Positions 1-8,223 are shown, counted from the stretch's first letter. The stretch: DNA of 64,000 bases from Okeanomitos corallinicola TIOX110 (GCF_038050375.1 NZ_CP150886.1:5080907-5144906), one strand, 5' to 3'. Notes: generated by a model not told the origin, from the letters alone. Program-made: numbers and translations.

Positions 1-444
1 TTCTTGGCAATTAGAACGGCAATTATTACGCCTTTGGAAAATTGGTAGTAAAAATAAATTTAGTTGTTGATTATTTTTCGTTTTTGTAGATTCTAAAGAT
101 AAACTTTCCCCAGTGATGCGGTTTTGTTTCTTTAAACTATTTTGAATTTCTGCCAGAGTTTTAGGTATCTCTGTTTTACTAACATTAATTTTTGCACCTG
201 TTGGTAAAAAGTCATTCAGCCAGACTACCTGTTTTGGATCAAGTATAAAGAGAATACTAATCCAACCACAAGTGATAATTAAACCCGCACTGCTAAATAA
301 AACCATCAAGGCTAAAGCTGATAAAAATCTACTCCGCCATCCAGACTGTTGTGGATTTTGTCCCAATAGTCTTTTCCTCGCAGCAGCACGAGACTGACGA
401 GTTCTAGATGTTTTCTGTTTCAGCTTACGATATTCGTTGGCCAT
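1..444 (-). CDS. Hypothetical membrane protein (3' end outside window)
   Basis: An open frame on the minus strand starts at an ATG (444-442) and runs off the left edge, giving 148 residues. The N-terminus is very basic (MANEYRKLKQKTSRTRQSR), followed by one hydrophobic segment at about residues 47-72 and then a polar region. This suggests a single-pass inner-membrane protein with a short positively charged cytoplasmic tail. I do not recognise the family. No catalytic motif is visible in the part present, and the missing C-terminus prevents a functional call. Confidence 0.6.
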   Translation of the reverse strand, partial: MANEYRKLKQKTSRTRQSRAAARKRLLGQNPQQSGWRSRFLSALALMVLFSSAGLIITCGWISILFILDPKQVVWLNDFLPTGAKINVSKTEIPKTLAEIQNSLKKQNRITGESLSLESTKTKNNQQLNLFLLPIFQRRNNCRSNCQE

Positions 445-604
445 TTCAGTTTTGAGTCAATGCAGCAACTTTTGGGGATTGCTTATTTTTGCTGTTATAC
501 TCCTGCTTTGAGGAGTTGTCTATCATTTTTAGGTTTAACTAGGTTTAAATTTTTACATCTTACCAAAAGATGGGATCAGGGGATCTCATCTCACAAGATT
601 TGTA

Positions 605-1282
605 TTACTCAGCAATATCTGTTTTTGATTTATTAGCAGTTGCTAATTCTTCTTGTAAAAATTTCTGATAGACTTCAGGTAAAAATCGAGTATTAGAATT
701 AGTTTCTATACCATATCCTAGACTTGTCCAAGTTGGAGAAAGTCGCTTTAAAACTTCATCTAACTTGTTTTTACGTAACTTTTCCGCAAGATCAAATCCC
801 CAAACTTTGGTGTCATTTAACCAACGGTAAACTACTATATCTTGATCTTCAGCTTCAAAACTATAACTCACCCAGAACATCATCTGGGAAGGACGGGGAT
901 GATAACGTGGTGCAATGTCGTACCAAGTAGTATTAATAATTTGATATCTACCCGCAGCAGTAGAACAATTACCTTTATTTGGTCCATTGACAATGGTTAC
1001 ACATATCTGAGGATGACGACTGAGATCATTCACTCTTTGACCACCATATAACAAAGAATAAGGTTGCTTACTATTAGATTCACTAAAAGAAATAGTCCGC
1101 ATCAAAGCACGGATGTAAGGATCTCCTTCTTTCATTACCAGGGGAGGATTTTTTCTTTCAAAAACTGGATCAGTTGTTGATTGTAAGTCACCAAAAACGT
1201 ACCATTGAAAAAGATATACAAACCCCAGTAATGCGGCAATCGGACCAATTAGTTTTTCTAAACCTTTGAGTTGGAGTTTCAT
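605..1282 (-). CDS. Lambda-type lysozyme / muramidase (GH104-like) with N-terminal membrane anchor
   Basis: Encodes 225 residues. An N-terminal hydrophobic segment (residues 12-28) suggests a membrane anchor or uncleaved signal. The rest resembles the phage lambda endolysin (R protein) fold: a conserved Glu in the ISFSES motif after the first helix, then TAAGRYQIINTTW, which is characteristic of this muramidase group. Such enzymes cleave the glycan backbone of peptidoglycan, so this one probably acts on the cell wall from the periplasmic face. The gene stands alone, with no holin or other phage gene nearby, so it is more likely a cyanobacterial wall-remodelling enzyme than a prophage remnant. 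A heptamer repeat tract lies directly upstream of the ATG. Confidence 0.8.
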   Translation of the reverse strand: MKLQLKGLEKLIGPIAALLGFVYLFQWYVFGDLQSTTDPVFERKNPPLVMKEGDPYIRALMRTISFSESNSKQPYSLLYGGQRVNDLSRHPQICVTIVNGPNKGNCSTAAGRYQIINTTWYDIAPRYHPRPSQMMFWVSYSFEAEDQDIVVYRWLNDTKVWGFDLAEKLRKNKLDEVLKRLSPTWTSLGYGIETNSNTRFLPEVYQKFLQEELATANKSKTDIAE

Positions 1283-1284
1283 TC

Positions 1285-1312
1285 GTGATTAGTGATTAGT
1301 GATTAGTGATTA
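1285..1312. repeat. STRR heptamer repeat (GTGATTA)n
   Basis: Four consecutive copies of the heptamer GTGATTA lie directly upstream of the lysozyme start codon, in the place where a ribosome binding site would be expected. This is the short tandemly repeated repetitive sequence type known from heterocystous cyanobacteria. Confidence 0.85.
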
Positions 1313-1362
1313 TCCCCCCTGCTTCCCTACACCCTCTTCTTCACTGTCACCATAGCGTAGCA

Positions 1363-1391
1363 CCTGTAACCTGTCACCTGTCACCTATTAC
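1363..1391. repeat. STRR heptamer repeat (CCTGTMA)n
   Basis: About four degenerate copies of the CCTGTCA/CCTGTAA heptamer. They reach the stop codon of the minus-strand SDR gene. Same motif class as the tracts at 27972 and 48459 (TGACAGG on the other strand). Confidence 0.8.
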
Positions 1392-2050
1392 CTAATCCCT
1401 TGAAATAATTCCTGAAAACTTTTAGGTGCAGCTTCTGATTTAGCGACAATTTCCACAACTTTATTATGTGCAGCAGGTTCAAACAAGGATTCAACACAAA
1501 CTTGAGCTACTTTTTGTCTGGGGATGCTACCATCGAATAAAGTATCAGCACCTTGCATAACAATAGCGTCGGAGTTGTCTTCATTTTTTAATCCGCCAGG
1601 TCGCACTATTGTATAAGTGAGTCCGCTTTTCTGAATATATTCCTCAGCTTGCTTTTTCCAAACTAAAATTAACCAAAACAAGTTGAGGGGATGGAAAAAC
1701 TGGGAAACACATAAAGAAGAAACTAAGACAAAATGCTGAATTTGTTTGGCTTTAGCTGTATTAACTAGGTTTTTTGTCCCTTCAAAATCTACTTGATAGG
1801 GATCAGTAGGATTAAAACTCGGCTTTGCACCTGTGGCACATATAACCACGGTACTATCACCTAATGCAGTCGTCAGGCTTTCAGGTGATAACACATCCCC
1901 CACAACTAACTCAACTTCAGGAGGGAGAATAGTTTTGGCTTTTTCTTGATCCCGTACTAAGGCGCGAACGGGTATATTCTTGGCTACTAACTCTTGAACT
2001 ATGCGACGGCCTGTTTCACCTGTCGCACCTGCTACAAATGCTTTTATCAT
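1388..2050 (-). CDS. Atypical SDR-family NAD(P)-binding oxidoreductase
   Basis: Encodes 220 residues. The N-terminal FVAGATGETGRRIV is the glycine-rich dinucleotide-binding loop of atypical short-chain dehydrogenases (NmrA/Tic62/Ycf39-like). VICATGAKP, LVSSLCVS and the C-terminal IVRPGGL segment fit this group. The canonical YxxxK catalytic pair is not evident, as is common in this family, so it may be a redox sensor or chaperone-type SDR rather than a classical dehydrogenase. It is probably cytoplasmic and monocistronic. The substrate cannot be inferred. Confidence 0.8.
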   Translation of the reverse strand: MIKAFVAGATGETGRRIVQELVAKNIPVRALVRDQEKAKTILPPEVELVVGDVLSPESLTTALGDSTVVICATGAKPSFNPTDPYQVDFEGTKNLVNTAKAKQIQHFVLVSSLCVSQFFHPLNLFWLILVWKKQAEEYIQKSGLTYTIVRPGGLKNEDNSDAIVMQGADTLFDGSIPRQKVAQVCVESLFEPAAHNKVVEIVAKSEAAPKSFQELFQGIR

Positions 2051-2227
2051 GGATGCTATGTTAAGAAACTAATGTGTGTTGGTTTCGTTCTTTAATTGTA
2101 GTAATTCTATGGAGGTGATTGGAGTTTTTTGATGTTTTGATGAAATTAATATATCTGGTGTTAAAAAATCTCCTCCGTGGGGAATCATTAGCATAGACAA
2201 ACTTTTAACTATACAGAAAATGGATTT

Positions 2228-2893
2228 ATGGTAGCAAATAACTGGGAATTTCAAACCTTGAAGAAAACTGATTCAGTTTTACAAGCAGATTCAAGCGTAA
2301 ATTCAGAAGAAACTTTAGTACAAGAAACTCATGTATGTCCTAGTAAATTCCACAGTTATTATCAAGACTGTATGGAAATGTTTGCTTCTAGGGAACAGGT
2401 GGCTGAATATTTAAATTCTCATTCTTTATGGTTTGTCCGCTGTGCTGACCCTATGAGGGTTCAACCTTTGGGTGAAAATGGCTATGCTTTGGTAATTGGT
2501 CAGTTTGGCGCTTTTGGTTATGAGGTAGAACCAAAAATAGGTCTGGAATTGTTAGCACCACAGGATGATAAATACCATATTCGCACTATTCCTATTCCTG
2601 ACTACCAAGCTCCTGGTTATGATGTTGACTATAATGCTTCGATGGAATTGGTAGAAAGCGCGTCTGGGTTAACTAGGGTAGAATGGCAGTTAAATTTAAT
2701 CGTGGATTTGCATTTTCCCAAGTTTATTCAACGTTTACCTCATTCTTTAATTCAGTCTACTGGCGATCGCCTACTTAATCAAATTGTCCGTCAAGTCTCC
2801 CGTCGTTTAACTCGCAAGGTTCAAGCAGATTTCCACCAGTCTTTTAATATTCCTTTTCCTGTTCAGTCTCGGAAAAAGTTTTTTGGTCATTAG
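2228..2893 (+). CDS. DUF1997 family protein
   Basis: Encodes 221 residues matching the cyanobacterial/plastid DUF1997 family: an N-terminal low-complexity leader of about 45 residues, then YLNSHSLWFVRCADPMRVQPLGENGY-type and GQFGAFGYEVEP-type segments, and a basic C-terminal stretch (NQIVRQVSRRLTRKVQADFH). Members are soluble proteins of unknown function conserved in oxygenic phototrophs. A HIP1 octamer lies within the gene near 2763. The gene converges on the DUF4079 gene, with a hairpin between them. Confidence 0.8.
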   Translation: MVANNWEFQTLKKTDSVLQADSSVNSEETLVQETHVCPSKFHSYYQDCMEMFASREQVAEYLNSHSLWFVRCADPMRVQPLGENGYALVIGQFGAFGYEVEPKIGLELLAPQDDKYHIRTIPIPDYQAPGYDVDYNASMELVESASGLTRVEWQLNLIVDLHFPKFIQRLPHSLIQSTGDRLLNQIVRQVSRRLTRKVQADFHQSFNIPFPVQSRKKFFGH

Positions 2894-2921
2894 TCATTGG
2901 TCATATTTGTCCTGACTGCAT

Positions 2922-2942
2922 GGGTTTAGCACTGCTAAACCC
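2922..2942. terminator. Hairpin between convergent genes
   Basis: Perfect 8-bp arms GGGTTTAG and CTAAACCC with a 5-base loop, in the 69-bp gap between the converging DUF1997 and DUF4079 stops. It has no strong T-tract. The same stem with a nearly identical loop occurs at 28193, so it is a dispersed hairpin that may act as a bidirectional transcript end. Confidence 0.5.
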
Positions 2943-2962
2943 CTACTGAGTCTGAGTTCTGA

Positions 2963-3448
2963 CTAGGCCTTACTAATAATTCTCAAGACTATTTCTACAC
3001 CAGAAACAGCTTGCCAAACAAATAGTCCTAAAATCCCGAAATTTAATAAAATATGAGTTGCACGCGCCCAATTTGCTCCTTTTTGCATGAAGGGAGATAA
3101 GGACGCGGAAAATGCAATTAAACCTGTCATCCCTAAACCTGCTAATAGATGGGGTCCGACAAATAATTTACCGTTATTGATGTAAGTAACTGCCATCCCA
3201 CCTATTGAACCAGCTACCATTAGGGCTAGGATGATAGAGCCAATTTGGTGATGTTTAATTGTAAATTTACCTTTAATTAGTTGTTTCTTTTCTTCTCCTT
3301 GAGCATTTCTGGTACGCTGTACTTGTAGCCCTGAATATGCTGCATATAAGGAGAGTGCTAATAATACCCACATCATTGTTGGGTGAAGGAAGTTTAACCC
3401 AAATTTGATATCTGGAGAAAGTTCTAAACTCATCGCCTGGTTATCCAA
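2963..3448 (-). CDS. DUF4079 family integral membrane protein
   Basis: Encodes 161 residues with four predicted membrane segments: around LNFLHPTMMWVLLALSLYAAY, SIILALMVAGSIGGMAVTY, LLAGLGMTGLIAFSASL and the C-terminal LLNFGILGLFVWQAVSGVEI. A conserved His-Pro in the first segment, HHQIG and GPHLLAGLG are typical of the cyanobacterial/chloroplast DUF4079 family, which resembles b-type cytochrome/ferric reductase-like membrane proteins. Function is unknown. The stop faces the DUF1997 gene across a hairpin. Confidence 0.8.
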   Translation of the reverse strand: MDNQAMSLELSPDIKFGLNFLHPTMMWVLLALSLYAAYSGLQVQRTRNAQGEEKKQLIKGKFTIKHHQIGSIILALMVAGSIGGMAVTYINNGKLFVGPHLLAGLGMTGLIAFSASLSPFMQKGANWARATHILLNFGILGLFVWQAVSGVEIVLRIISKA

Positions 3449-3587
3449 ATTATTAAATCTTCATAAAACTTAGCATAAATTGATTCAAGTCTGTATTCTT
3501 TTTCTGTTGTAACTACAGGTTAGGAATTAATGTCAGAATAGGTTTTCAGAATCAATACAAAAAATTTTATCAGGGCATTTTATATCC

Positions 3588-4871
3588 ATGACTGCAAATA
3601 ATAATGATTTACTGCTCAATGCAGCTAAAAAAGGCGATATTGAACGTGTTAGAGAAATACTAGAAATTGGTACTAACGTGAATGCGGGCGATCGCAATGG
3701 TACAACAGCGTTAATGTTTGCTGCTAATTTGGGATATACGGAAATCGTGCGATCGCTCTTAGATTTTGGTGCTAACATCAACTTACCTAGAAAAATCTAC
3801 GGTTTAACAGCATTAATGCTCGCTGCAACTAATAACCAAGTTGATGTTGTCAAAGTGTTAATTTCCAGAGGTGCGGATATCAACGCAGTTAATGAAGATG
3901 GTAGCACAGCACTAATGGCAGCAGTGCAAAAAGGTAATTTAGAAATTGTACAAATATTATTAAATGCTGGTGCAGATGTCAGCATTACAGATCAAGATAA
4001 TGACACCGCTTTAAAAATCGCCATCACACAAGGCGCTACAGCAATAGTCAAGGCATTACTACAAAATAGTCAAATTGTCAATACCGCAGATACAGAAGGT
4101 GAAACACCCTTAATGATGGCCGCAGACTTGGGATATTTAGACATAGTGCAAACATTATTGTTAGAAAATGCAGATACCAACATCAAAAACCCCGATGGAA
4201 GTACAGGACTGTTAGCAGCAGCAGCCGCAGGACATAGTAATATAGTTGTAGCCTTGTTAGATGCAGGTGCAGAAATTAATTATCAAGATAAAGAAGGGGA
4301 AACCGCTTTGCATTTTGCAGTGGTGGAAGATTATTTAGAGACAGTCAAAATCTTAATTCAAAGGGGTGCAAATGTAGAACTTAGAAATCATCTAGGAGAC
4401 ACACCTTTATTAATAGCAGCATTTCAAGGATATAGCGAAATAGTAGCAGTTTTATTAAATGCGGGAGCAGATAAAGATAAAAGGAATTTTGGGGAAGTTG
4501 CACTAACTTTAGCAATATCCCAGGGACAGATAGAAACAGTTAAAATTTTATTAGATAATGGTGCTGATGTTAATGTTTTAGCTGATGATGGGAAAACACC
4601 TTTAGTTAAAGCTTTAGTAAATAACTATCCTTTCATATTTAAACTACTGTTAGAAACAGGTGCAGATGTAAATTTTCAAGATTCCGCAGGTGCAACGGTG
4701 TTAATGTATGCTGCTTCCGAAGGTTATACTCAAGCTGTGGAAATGTTAATTACAGCAGGTGCGGATTTAAACTTAAAAAATCAAGGTGGTTATACAGCAT
4801 TAATGATTGCTGAGTTTAATAATTATCGCACAACTGCCCAGATTTTAAGACAAGCTGGAGCGGAAGAATAA
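3588..4871 (+). CDS. Ankyrin-repeat protein (about 12 repeats)
   Basis: Encodes 427 residues composed almost entirely of 33-residue ankyrin repeats, recognisable by recurring G-x-TALMxAA, A-x-x-G-x-x-x-IVxxLLxxGADxN patterns from residue 6 to the end. There is no signal peptide, membrane segment or attached enzyme domain, so it is probably a cytoplasmic protein-protein interaction scaffold. It opens the accessory island that continues with GUN4, toxin and vWA/MoxR genes, but no partner is shown by operon structure: the next gene starts 136 bp downstream after a repeat tract. Confidence 0.9.
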   Translation: MTANNNDLLLNAAKKGDIERVREILEIGTNVNAGDRNGTTALMFAANLGYTEIVRSLLDFGANINLPRKIYGLTALMLAATNNQVDVVKVLISRGADINAVNEDGSTALMAAVQKGNLEIVQILLNAGADVSITDQDNDTALKIAITQGATAIVKALLQNSQIVNTADTEGETPLMMAADLGYLDIVQTLLLENADTNIKNPDGSTGLLAAAAAGHSNIVVALLDAGAEINYQDKEGETALHFAVVEDYLETVKILIQRGANVELRNHLGDTPLLIAAFQGYSEIVAVLLNAGADKDKRNFGEVALTLAISQGQIETVKILLDNGADVNVLADDGKTPLVKALVNNYPFIFKLLLETGADVNFQDSAGATVLMYAASEGYTQAVEMLITAGADLNLKNQGGYTALMIAEFNNYRTTAQILRQAGAEE

Positions 4872-4872
4872 T

Positions 4873-4900
4873 GATTTTAGATTTTAGATTTTAGATTTTG
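4873..4900. repeat. STRR heptamer repeat (GATTTTA)n
   Basis: About four copies of GATTTTA immediately after the ankyrin gene stop codon. The following bases (4901-4950) hold a degenerate version of the GCAATCTC...GTAATGAC hairpin repeat seen more clearly at 8224 and 10938. Confidence 0.8.
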
Positions 4901-5007
4901 GAAGCAATCTCAAAATTGAGGGGATTACTTCGCTATCACTCGTAATGACATAATTTCTCTAAAAATCCTGATTTAGACAATCCCCAAAATCAGCTATCAT
5001 TATTAAT

Positions 5008-6051
5008 ATGAAAACTGACACCACATTTACCCATCCCCAAATAAAATCATTCCTCAAACGCTACCCCACCCATGAGGAATTGTTGCTTCATGCTGCTTTT
5101 CCCCTTGCACTTACACCAGATTTATTATATTGTTTACGGGAAAACTTTACACCTCGTACACCTTGGATAGCTGTATCCGATATTTTATTATTTTTATGTG
5201 ATTCTGTGGGTTTTCAATTATATGAAATTGACCCAGAAATACGTCACGAATTATTAACAGAATTAAAACATCAAAACATCAATAGATTATACGAATTATC
5301 GGATTTTATGGTGGCATATATCCGCGAACAATTAAAAGATAATTATCGTGCAGATGAAGATTTAGGTGCTGCACCCCACTGGACAGCTTTAAGTTATGCA
5401 AAACCAGATACAGCAGTTGAGGAAATTAGAAAAGAGTTAGAAGCAAAGTTAAAAACAAATCCAAATTTAAAACTTAAATATGCTTCGGTGTTAGAAATTT
5501 ATGCAGACTCTCACCCTTTAATTGCAGCAGGTTTAGAACCTTTATTAAAAGTTGTCCAGGGGTTGGATGTAGATGTTTTAATAGCGGAAATGTTAGCAAA
5601 GGGGGGAATGGACTACAGACCTCTACGGGAAATGTTAGCGAAAGGTGAATGGAGGGAAGCAGATAAAGAAACAGACAGAGTAATGTTAGCGGTTATGAAT
5701 AAAGGAGAAGATGATTTTTTATGGTCAGAAGATTTTGATAATTTTCCCTGTGAAGACCTCCGCATTATTGACCAATTGTGGGTAAAATACAGCAATGGAC
5801 ATTTTGGTTTTAGTGTCCAAAAGGAAATTTATCAAAGTTTGGAGGGAACGAGAAAATATAATCAGGAAGTGTGGGAGAAGTTTGGAGATACAGTAGGATG
5901 GAGGGAAAAGGAGGAGTGGTTGTATTACGGCGATATTACTTTTAATATAGAAGCACCAAAAGCACATCTACCTACACAAGCAAATTGCAGTTTATTGCAT
6001 GAGGGGCATGGTTTTGTCTCTTCTCTCCTTCTCTCGCGTCGAGACTTGTAG
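5008..6051 (+). CDS. Conflict-system effector protein: helical adaptor region plus C-terminal GUN4 domain
   Basis: Encodes 347 residues. Residues 8-130 (THPQIKSFLKRYPTHEELLL, LALTPDLLYCL, PWIAVSDILLFLCDSVGF) match a region that, in cyanobacterial multidomain proteins, commonly follows a vWA domain and precedes formylglycine-generating-enzyme-like or other effector domains. Residues 201-347 are a GUN4 domain: MDYRPLREMLAKGEWREAD, the FPCEDLRIIDQLWVKYSNG signature, FGFSVQKEI and the W-rich end. Stand-alone GUN4 binds porphyrins and stimulates Mg-chelatase; as a fused domain in conflict proteins its role is unproven. The natural upstream partner, a vWA domain, is encoded separately at 7111-8193 on the other strand. 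Confidence 0.8.
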   Translation: MKTDTTFTHPQIKSFLKRYPTHEELLLHAAFPLALTPDLLYCLRENFTPRTPWIAVSDILLFLCDSVGFQLYEIDPEIRHELLTELKHQNINRLYELSDFMVAYIREQLKDNYRADEDLGAAPHWTALSYAKPDTAVEEIRKELEAKLKTNPNLKLKYASVLEIYADSHPLIAAGLEPLLKVVQGLDVDVLIAEMLAKGGMDYRPLREMLAKGEWREADKETDRVMLAVMNKGEDDFLWSEDFDNFPCEDLRIIDQLWVKYSNGHFGFSVQKEIYQSLEGTRKYNQEVWEKFGDTVGWREKEEWLYYGDITFNIEAPKAHLPTQANCSLLHEGHGFVSSLLLSRRDL

Positions 6052-6086
6052 ATTGTAGTCTGTAAAGGTTACAAAAAATTATTAAG

Positions 6087-6132
6087 ATTGTCTGAATCAG
6101 GATATCCAGGATTTAAGGATTTACAGGATTAT
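6087..6132. repeat. 46-bp dispersed repeat, copy A
   Basis: A 46-bp sequence beginning ATTGTCTGAATCAGG and ending TTTACAGGATTAT. It is identical, in the same orientation, to 6958-7003. Related copies occur near 24911, 25079 (inverted), 24125 (inverted) and 60481. It sits just before the papain-fold toxin frame. Confidence 0.9.
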
Positions 6133-6163
6133 TACATATTTTTAATTTTCAGGAGTAAATGTT

Positions 6164-6535
6164 ATTTTAATTAGTCCAGCACAGATTAAACAAATTCAGA
6201 GAATTATTAGTAATTATGATAACTTTCAATGTGTTGAATCTGCTATTGCTATTCAAGAATACTTAATTCGTCAGGGAATTAAAGGCAAAAGAATTAAAAT
6301 TTATACTGGTACTGCTATGGGATGGGATGCAAATATTTATGATGATTTGTTAGGATATGCTATTTCAGTTAATGGTCGTCATGAAGGAATTGCTATTATA
6401 ATAAATGGAATAGAAATTGTTTATGATAATCTTCACCCAGAAGGACTCACAAAAGAACAATGGTTGAATAATCTACAGTTTGATAGTAAACTTTACTTAG
6501 GTAAAGAATTTGAAATTACAGAAGAATACTTTTAG
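6164..6535 (+). CDS. Papain-fold toxin domain (Tox-PL-2-like), start codon unclear
   Basis: An open frame from the stop at 6143 to 6535 encodes a compact papain-like cysteine peptidase/toxin domain. It has a nucleophile-type Cys in NFQCVESAIAIQEYL (codon at 6230), then GRHEGIAIIINGIEIVYDN supplying His and Asp/Asn. This pattern resembles the Papain-fold-toxin-2 domains found at the C-termini of polymorphic toxins. The first ATG in frame (6317) falls after the Cys and would remove it. An AGGAG motif at 6151-6155 is followed by ATG at 6159 in the wrong frame, and only an ATT (6164) fits in frame. The gene is therefore either started non-canonically, frameshifted at the 5' end, or a truncated toxin tip. 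A candidate immunity gene follows after 27 bp. Confidence 0.6.
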   Translation: MLISPAQIKQIQRIISNYDNFQCVESAIAIQEYLIRQGIKGKRIKIYTGTAMGWDANIYDDLLGYAISVNGRHEGIAIIINGIEIVYDNLHPEGLTKEQWLNNLQFDSKLYLGKEFEITEEYF

Positions 6536-6562
6536 TGAATTGTTAAATAAAAGAGGTAAGCT

Positions 6563-6913
6563 ATGACTGATATTTATGAATTAATGAAAAGAATTAAATC
6601 CCGTCCAGGAATGTATTTAGGAAAACCCTACATTACTAGGTTCAAGGCATTTTTAGATGGTTATATTGGTGCAAGGAAAGATTTAGGTTTTCCTCTCCCA
6701 GAACAGGAAGAAACTTTTAATCAGTTTCAAAAATGGATTCAATCAAAATATAAAATTACTTCTTCTCAATCTTGGGCTGATATAATTTTATTTTATTCTG
6801 TTGATGAATCTGACGCTTTAAATAAATTTTTTGATTTGTTTGAAAAGTTTATCAATCAGGAAAATGAATCAGATGTATTTTCCCATGAAACTGAGAAAAT
6901 ATCTGGAATTTAA
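6563..6913 (+). CDS. Candidate immunity protein for the papain-fold toxin
   Basis: Encodes 116 residues, soluble, with a conserved-looking opening IYELMKRIKSRPGMYLGKP and a central FNQFQKWIQSKYKI / SWADIILFYS segment. I recall this type of small protein as common and usually unnamed; RPGMYLG-type openings recur in proteins next to toxin genes. AGAGGT at 6552-6557 is a good ribosome binding site for the ATG at 6563. It lies 27 bp after the papain-fold toxin and inside the same pair of direct repeats, so an immunity role is the simplest inference. There is no direct evidence of inhibition. Confidence 0.6.
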   Translation: MTDIYELMKRIKSRPGMYLGKPYITRFKAFLDGYIGARKDLGFPLPEQEETFNQFQKWIQSKYKITSSQSWADIILFYSVDESDALNKFFDLFEKFINQENESDVFSHETEKISGI

Positions 6914-6920
6914 CTCATTT

Positions 6921-7124
6921 GTAGGTTGGGTTAATTGAAACGCAACGCAACAAAAAAATTGTCTGAATCAGGATATCCAGGATTTAAGGATTTACAGGAT
7001 TATGAGATAATTTTTTGTAGGTTAGGTTAAGTGAAATGCAACCCAACAATAATCTATAAAAATTGAATTTGTTTGATAATTAAAATATGTAAATGTTGGG
7101 TTTCCTCACGTCAACCCAACCTAC
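6921..7124. repeat. Cluster of GTAGGTTGGGTT-type dispersed repeats
   Basis: Three related units: 6921-6951 (GTAGGTTGGGTT ... CGCAACGCAAC), 7017-7048 (GTAGGTTAGGTT ... CAACCCAAC) and 7094-7124 (TGTTGGGTTT ... AACCCAACCTAC). The 46-bp repeat copy B lies between the first two. The third unit overlaps the 3' end of the vWA gene and encodes its last residues and stop. Similar sequence forms the core of the element at 12285-12404 and the partial copy at 33444. Confidence 0.8.
6958..7003. repeat. 46-bp dispersed repeat, copy B
   Basis: Identical to copy A at 6087-6132 and in the same orientation. It starts 44 bp after the stop of the candidate immunity gene. The toxin/immunity pair is thus bracketed by perfect direct repeats. 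Confidence 0.9.
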
Positions 7125-8193
7125 TTTTTCTCCGTACAGCAGTAAGCAAACCCGAATTATCCAACTCATACATATTAACCAACTCAGAAATACCCTGTGC
7201 AGAAGTACCACCCCAACGAATTTCCGGTACAGGGTTTAACCATGCAACCTGACGAACACAACTATTTAATTCTTGTAAAAAATCCTCGGTAAACTCGATT
7301 CTCTTATAATTCACACCACCCCGCGCAGCACCCCCATCACTAATAATTAAAACTATAGTTCGTTGTTGATGTAATTGTGATAAAACCTCCGATGTGAGTT
7401 TACCTTCTGGACTTTGGGGATGGGAAAATAAATATTCTCCTGGATGATTTCTAAAATAATAAACTTCAGATTTACCTAACTTACTTCCTTGTAAATTATT
7501 TACTAATTTTTGGGAAAGCTGGAAAAAAGGAATCATAGAATTAGATACATCTATTAATAACACAACTTCCGCTCTATTAATACGTTGTGGTTGAAATTTT
7601 ATATCTAATAAAAAACCTTCCTTACCGAATTTTTCAACTGTTGCATCTGTATCAATTTTTGTTAAATGTCCCTGTTTCACCGGGAGACGTAAATCATTCC
7701 AAGTACGTTTTATTTTTCGTTCCGTTACGGGAAAGTCTCTAATATTAAATTGAAATTTAGATTTAGGTTTAGGGTTAAATTTATTTTGGGGTAACATTCC
7801 ACCTTGTAAAGCAATAGGTGGTTGTAAAAATTCTGGTATGGGTTCAGGTTCAGAGACTTCTGTTTCTGGATTTTCAGGGTTTTGTTTTTCAGGGTTTTGA
7901 TTTTCAGATGTTTTATTCTTATTTTCTTTCGTTTTTCTTAAATCTTGATTTACTTTTATTTCCAACGTAGTAAGATAATTATCAAAATATTGACTAAATT
8001 TCTTTGCTATTTCTGAATTAGGTTTTGCTTTTACCCATAACATCGAACAGAGATTTTTCAAATCTTCTCGACTGTTTAAACCAAACCCATTATCTAACGC
8101 TGTTAATAATAAATTATATTGTTCAATAGTTAGGGGAAAATCCCCCGTATCTCGCAGGTAACAGAATAAATCAAATAATGGTGGGTTACTCAT
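7111..8193 (-). CDS. vWA-domain protein of a vWA-MoxR conflict system (SAV_2336-like N-terminus), C-terminus truncated by a repeat
   Basis: Encodes 360 residues. Residues 1-75 (LFDLFCYLRDTGDFPLTIEQ, FGLNSREDLKNLCSMLW) resemble the SAV_2336-type N-terminal domain. A low-complexity Asn/Glu/Pro linker follows (80-125), then a vWA domain with an apparent MIDAS motif D215-V-S-N-S219, ISDGG at 285-289 and T330. Homologues I know usually continue into the helical adaptor region and an effector. Here the frame stops shortly after the vWA, and the last four codons (SRLG) and TGA come from a dispersed GTAGGTTGGGTT repeat at 7111-7125, so the C-terminus appears truncated. It lies 80 bp downstream of the MoxR gene in the same direction, probably in one operon with the iSTAND gene. 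The metal-binding vWA probably partners the MoxR ATPase. Confidence 0.85.
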   Translation of the reverse strand: MSNPPLFDLFCYLRDTGDFPLTIEQYNLLLTALDNGFGLNSREDLKNLCSMLWVKAKPNSEIAKKFSQYFDNYLTTLEIKVNQDLRKTKENKNKTSENQNPEKQNPENPETEVSEPEPIPEFLQPPIALQGGMLPQNKFNPKPKSKFQFNIRDFPVTERKIKRTWNDLRLPVKQGHLTKIDTDATVEKFGKEGFLLDIKFQPQRINRAEVVLLIDVSNSMIPFFQLSQKLVNNLQGSKLGKSEVYYFRNHPGEYLFSHPQSPEGKLTSEVLSQLHQQRTIVLIISDGGAARGGVNYKRIEFTEDFLQELNSCVRQVAWLNPVPEIRWGGTSAQGISELVNMYELDNSGLLTAVRRKSRLG

Positions 8194-8223
8194 ATTTTGA
8201 TATTTTGATAAATATTGGATAAT

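Noticed and set aside
605..1282. Prophage remnant, because of the lambda-type lysozyme
   Set aside because: No holin, terminase, capsid, tail or integrase gene in the neighbourhood. Such lysozymes are also cellular proteins in cyanobacteria.
2069..2254. 61-codon minus-strand frame
   Set aside because: It overlaps the DUF1997 start and has no coding features.
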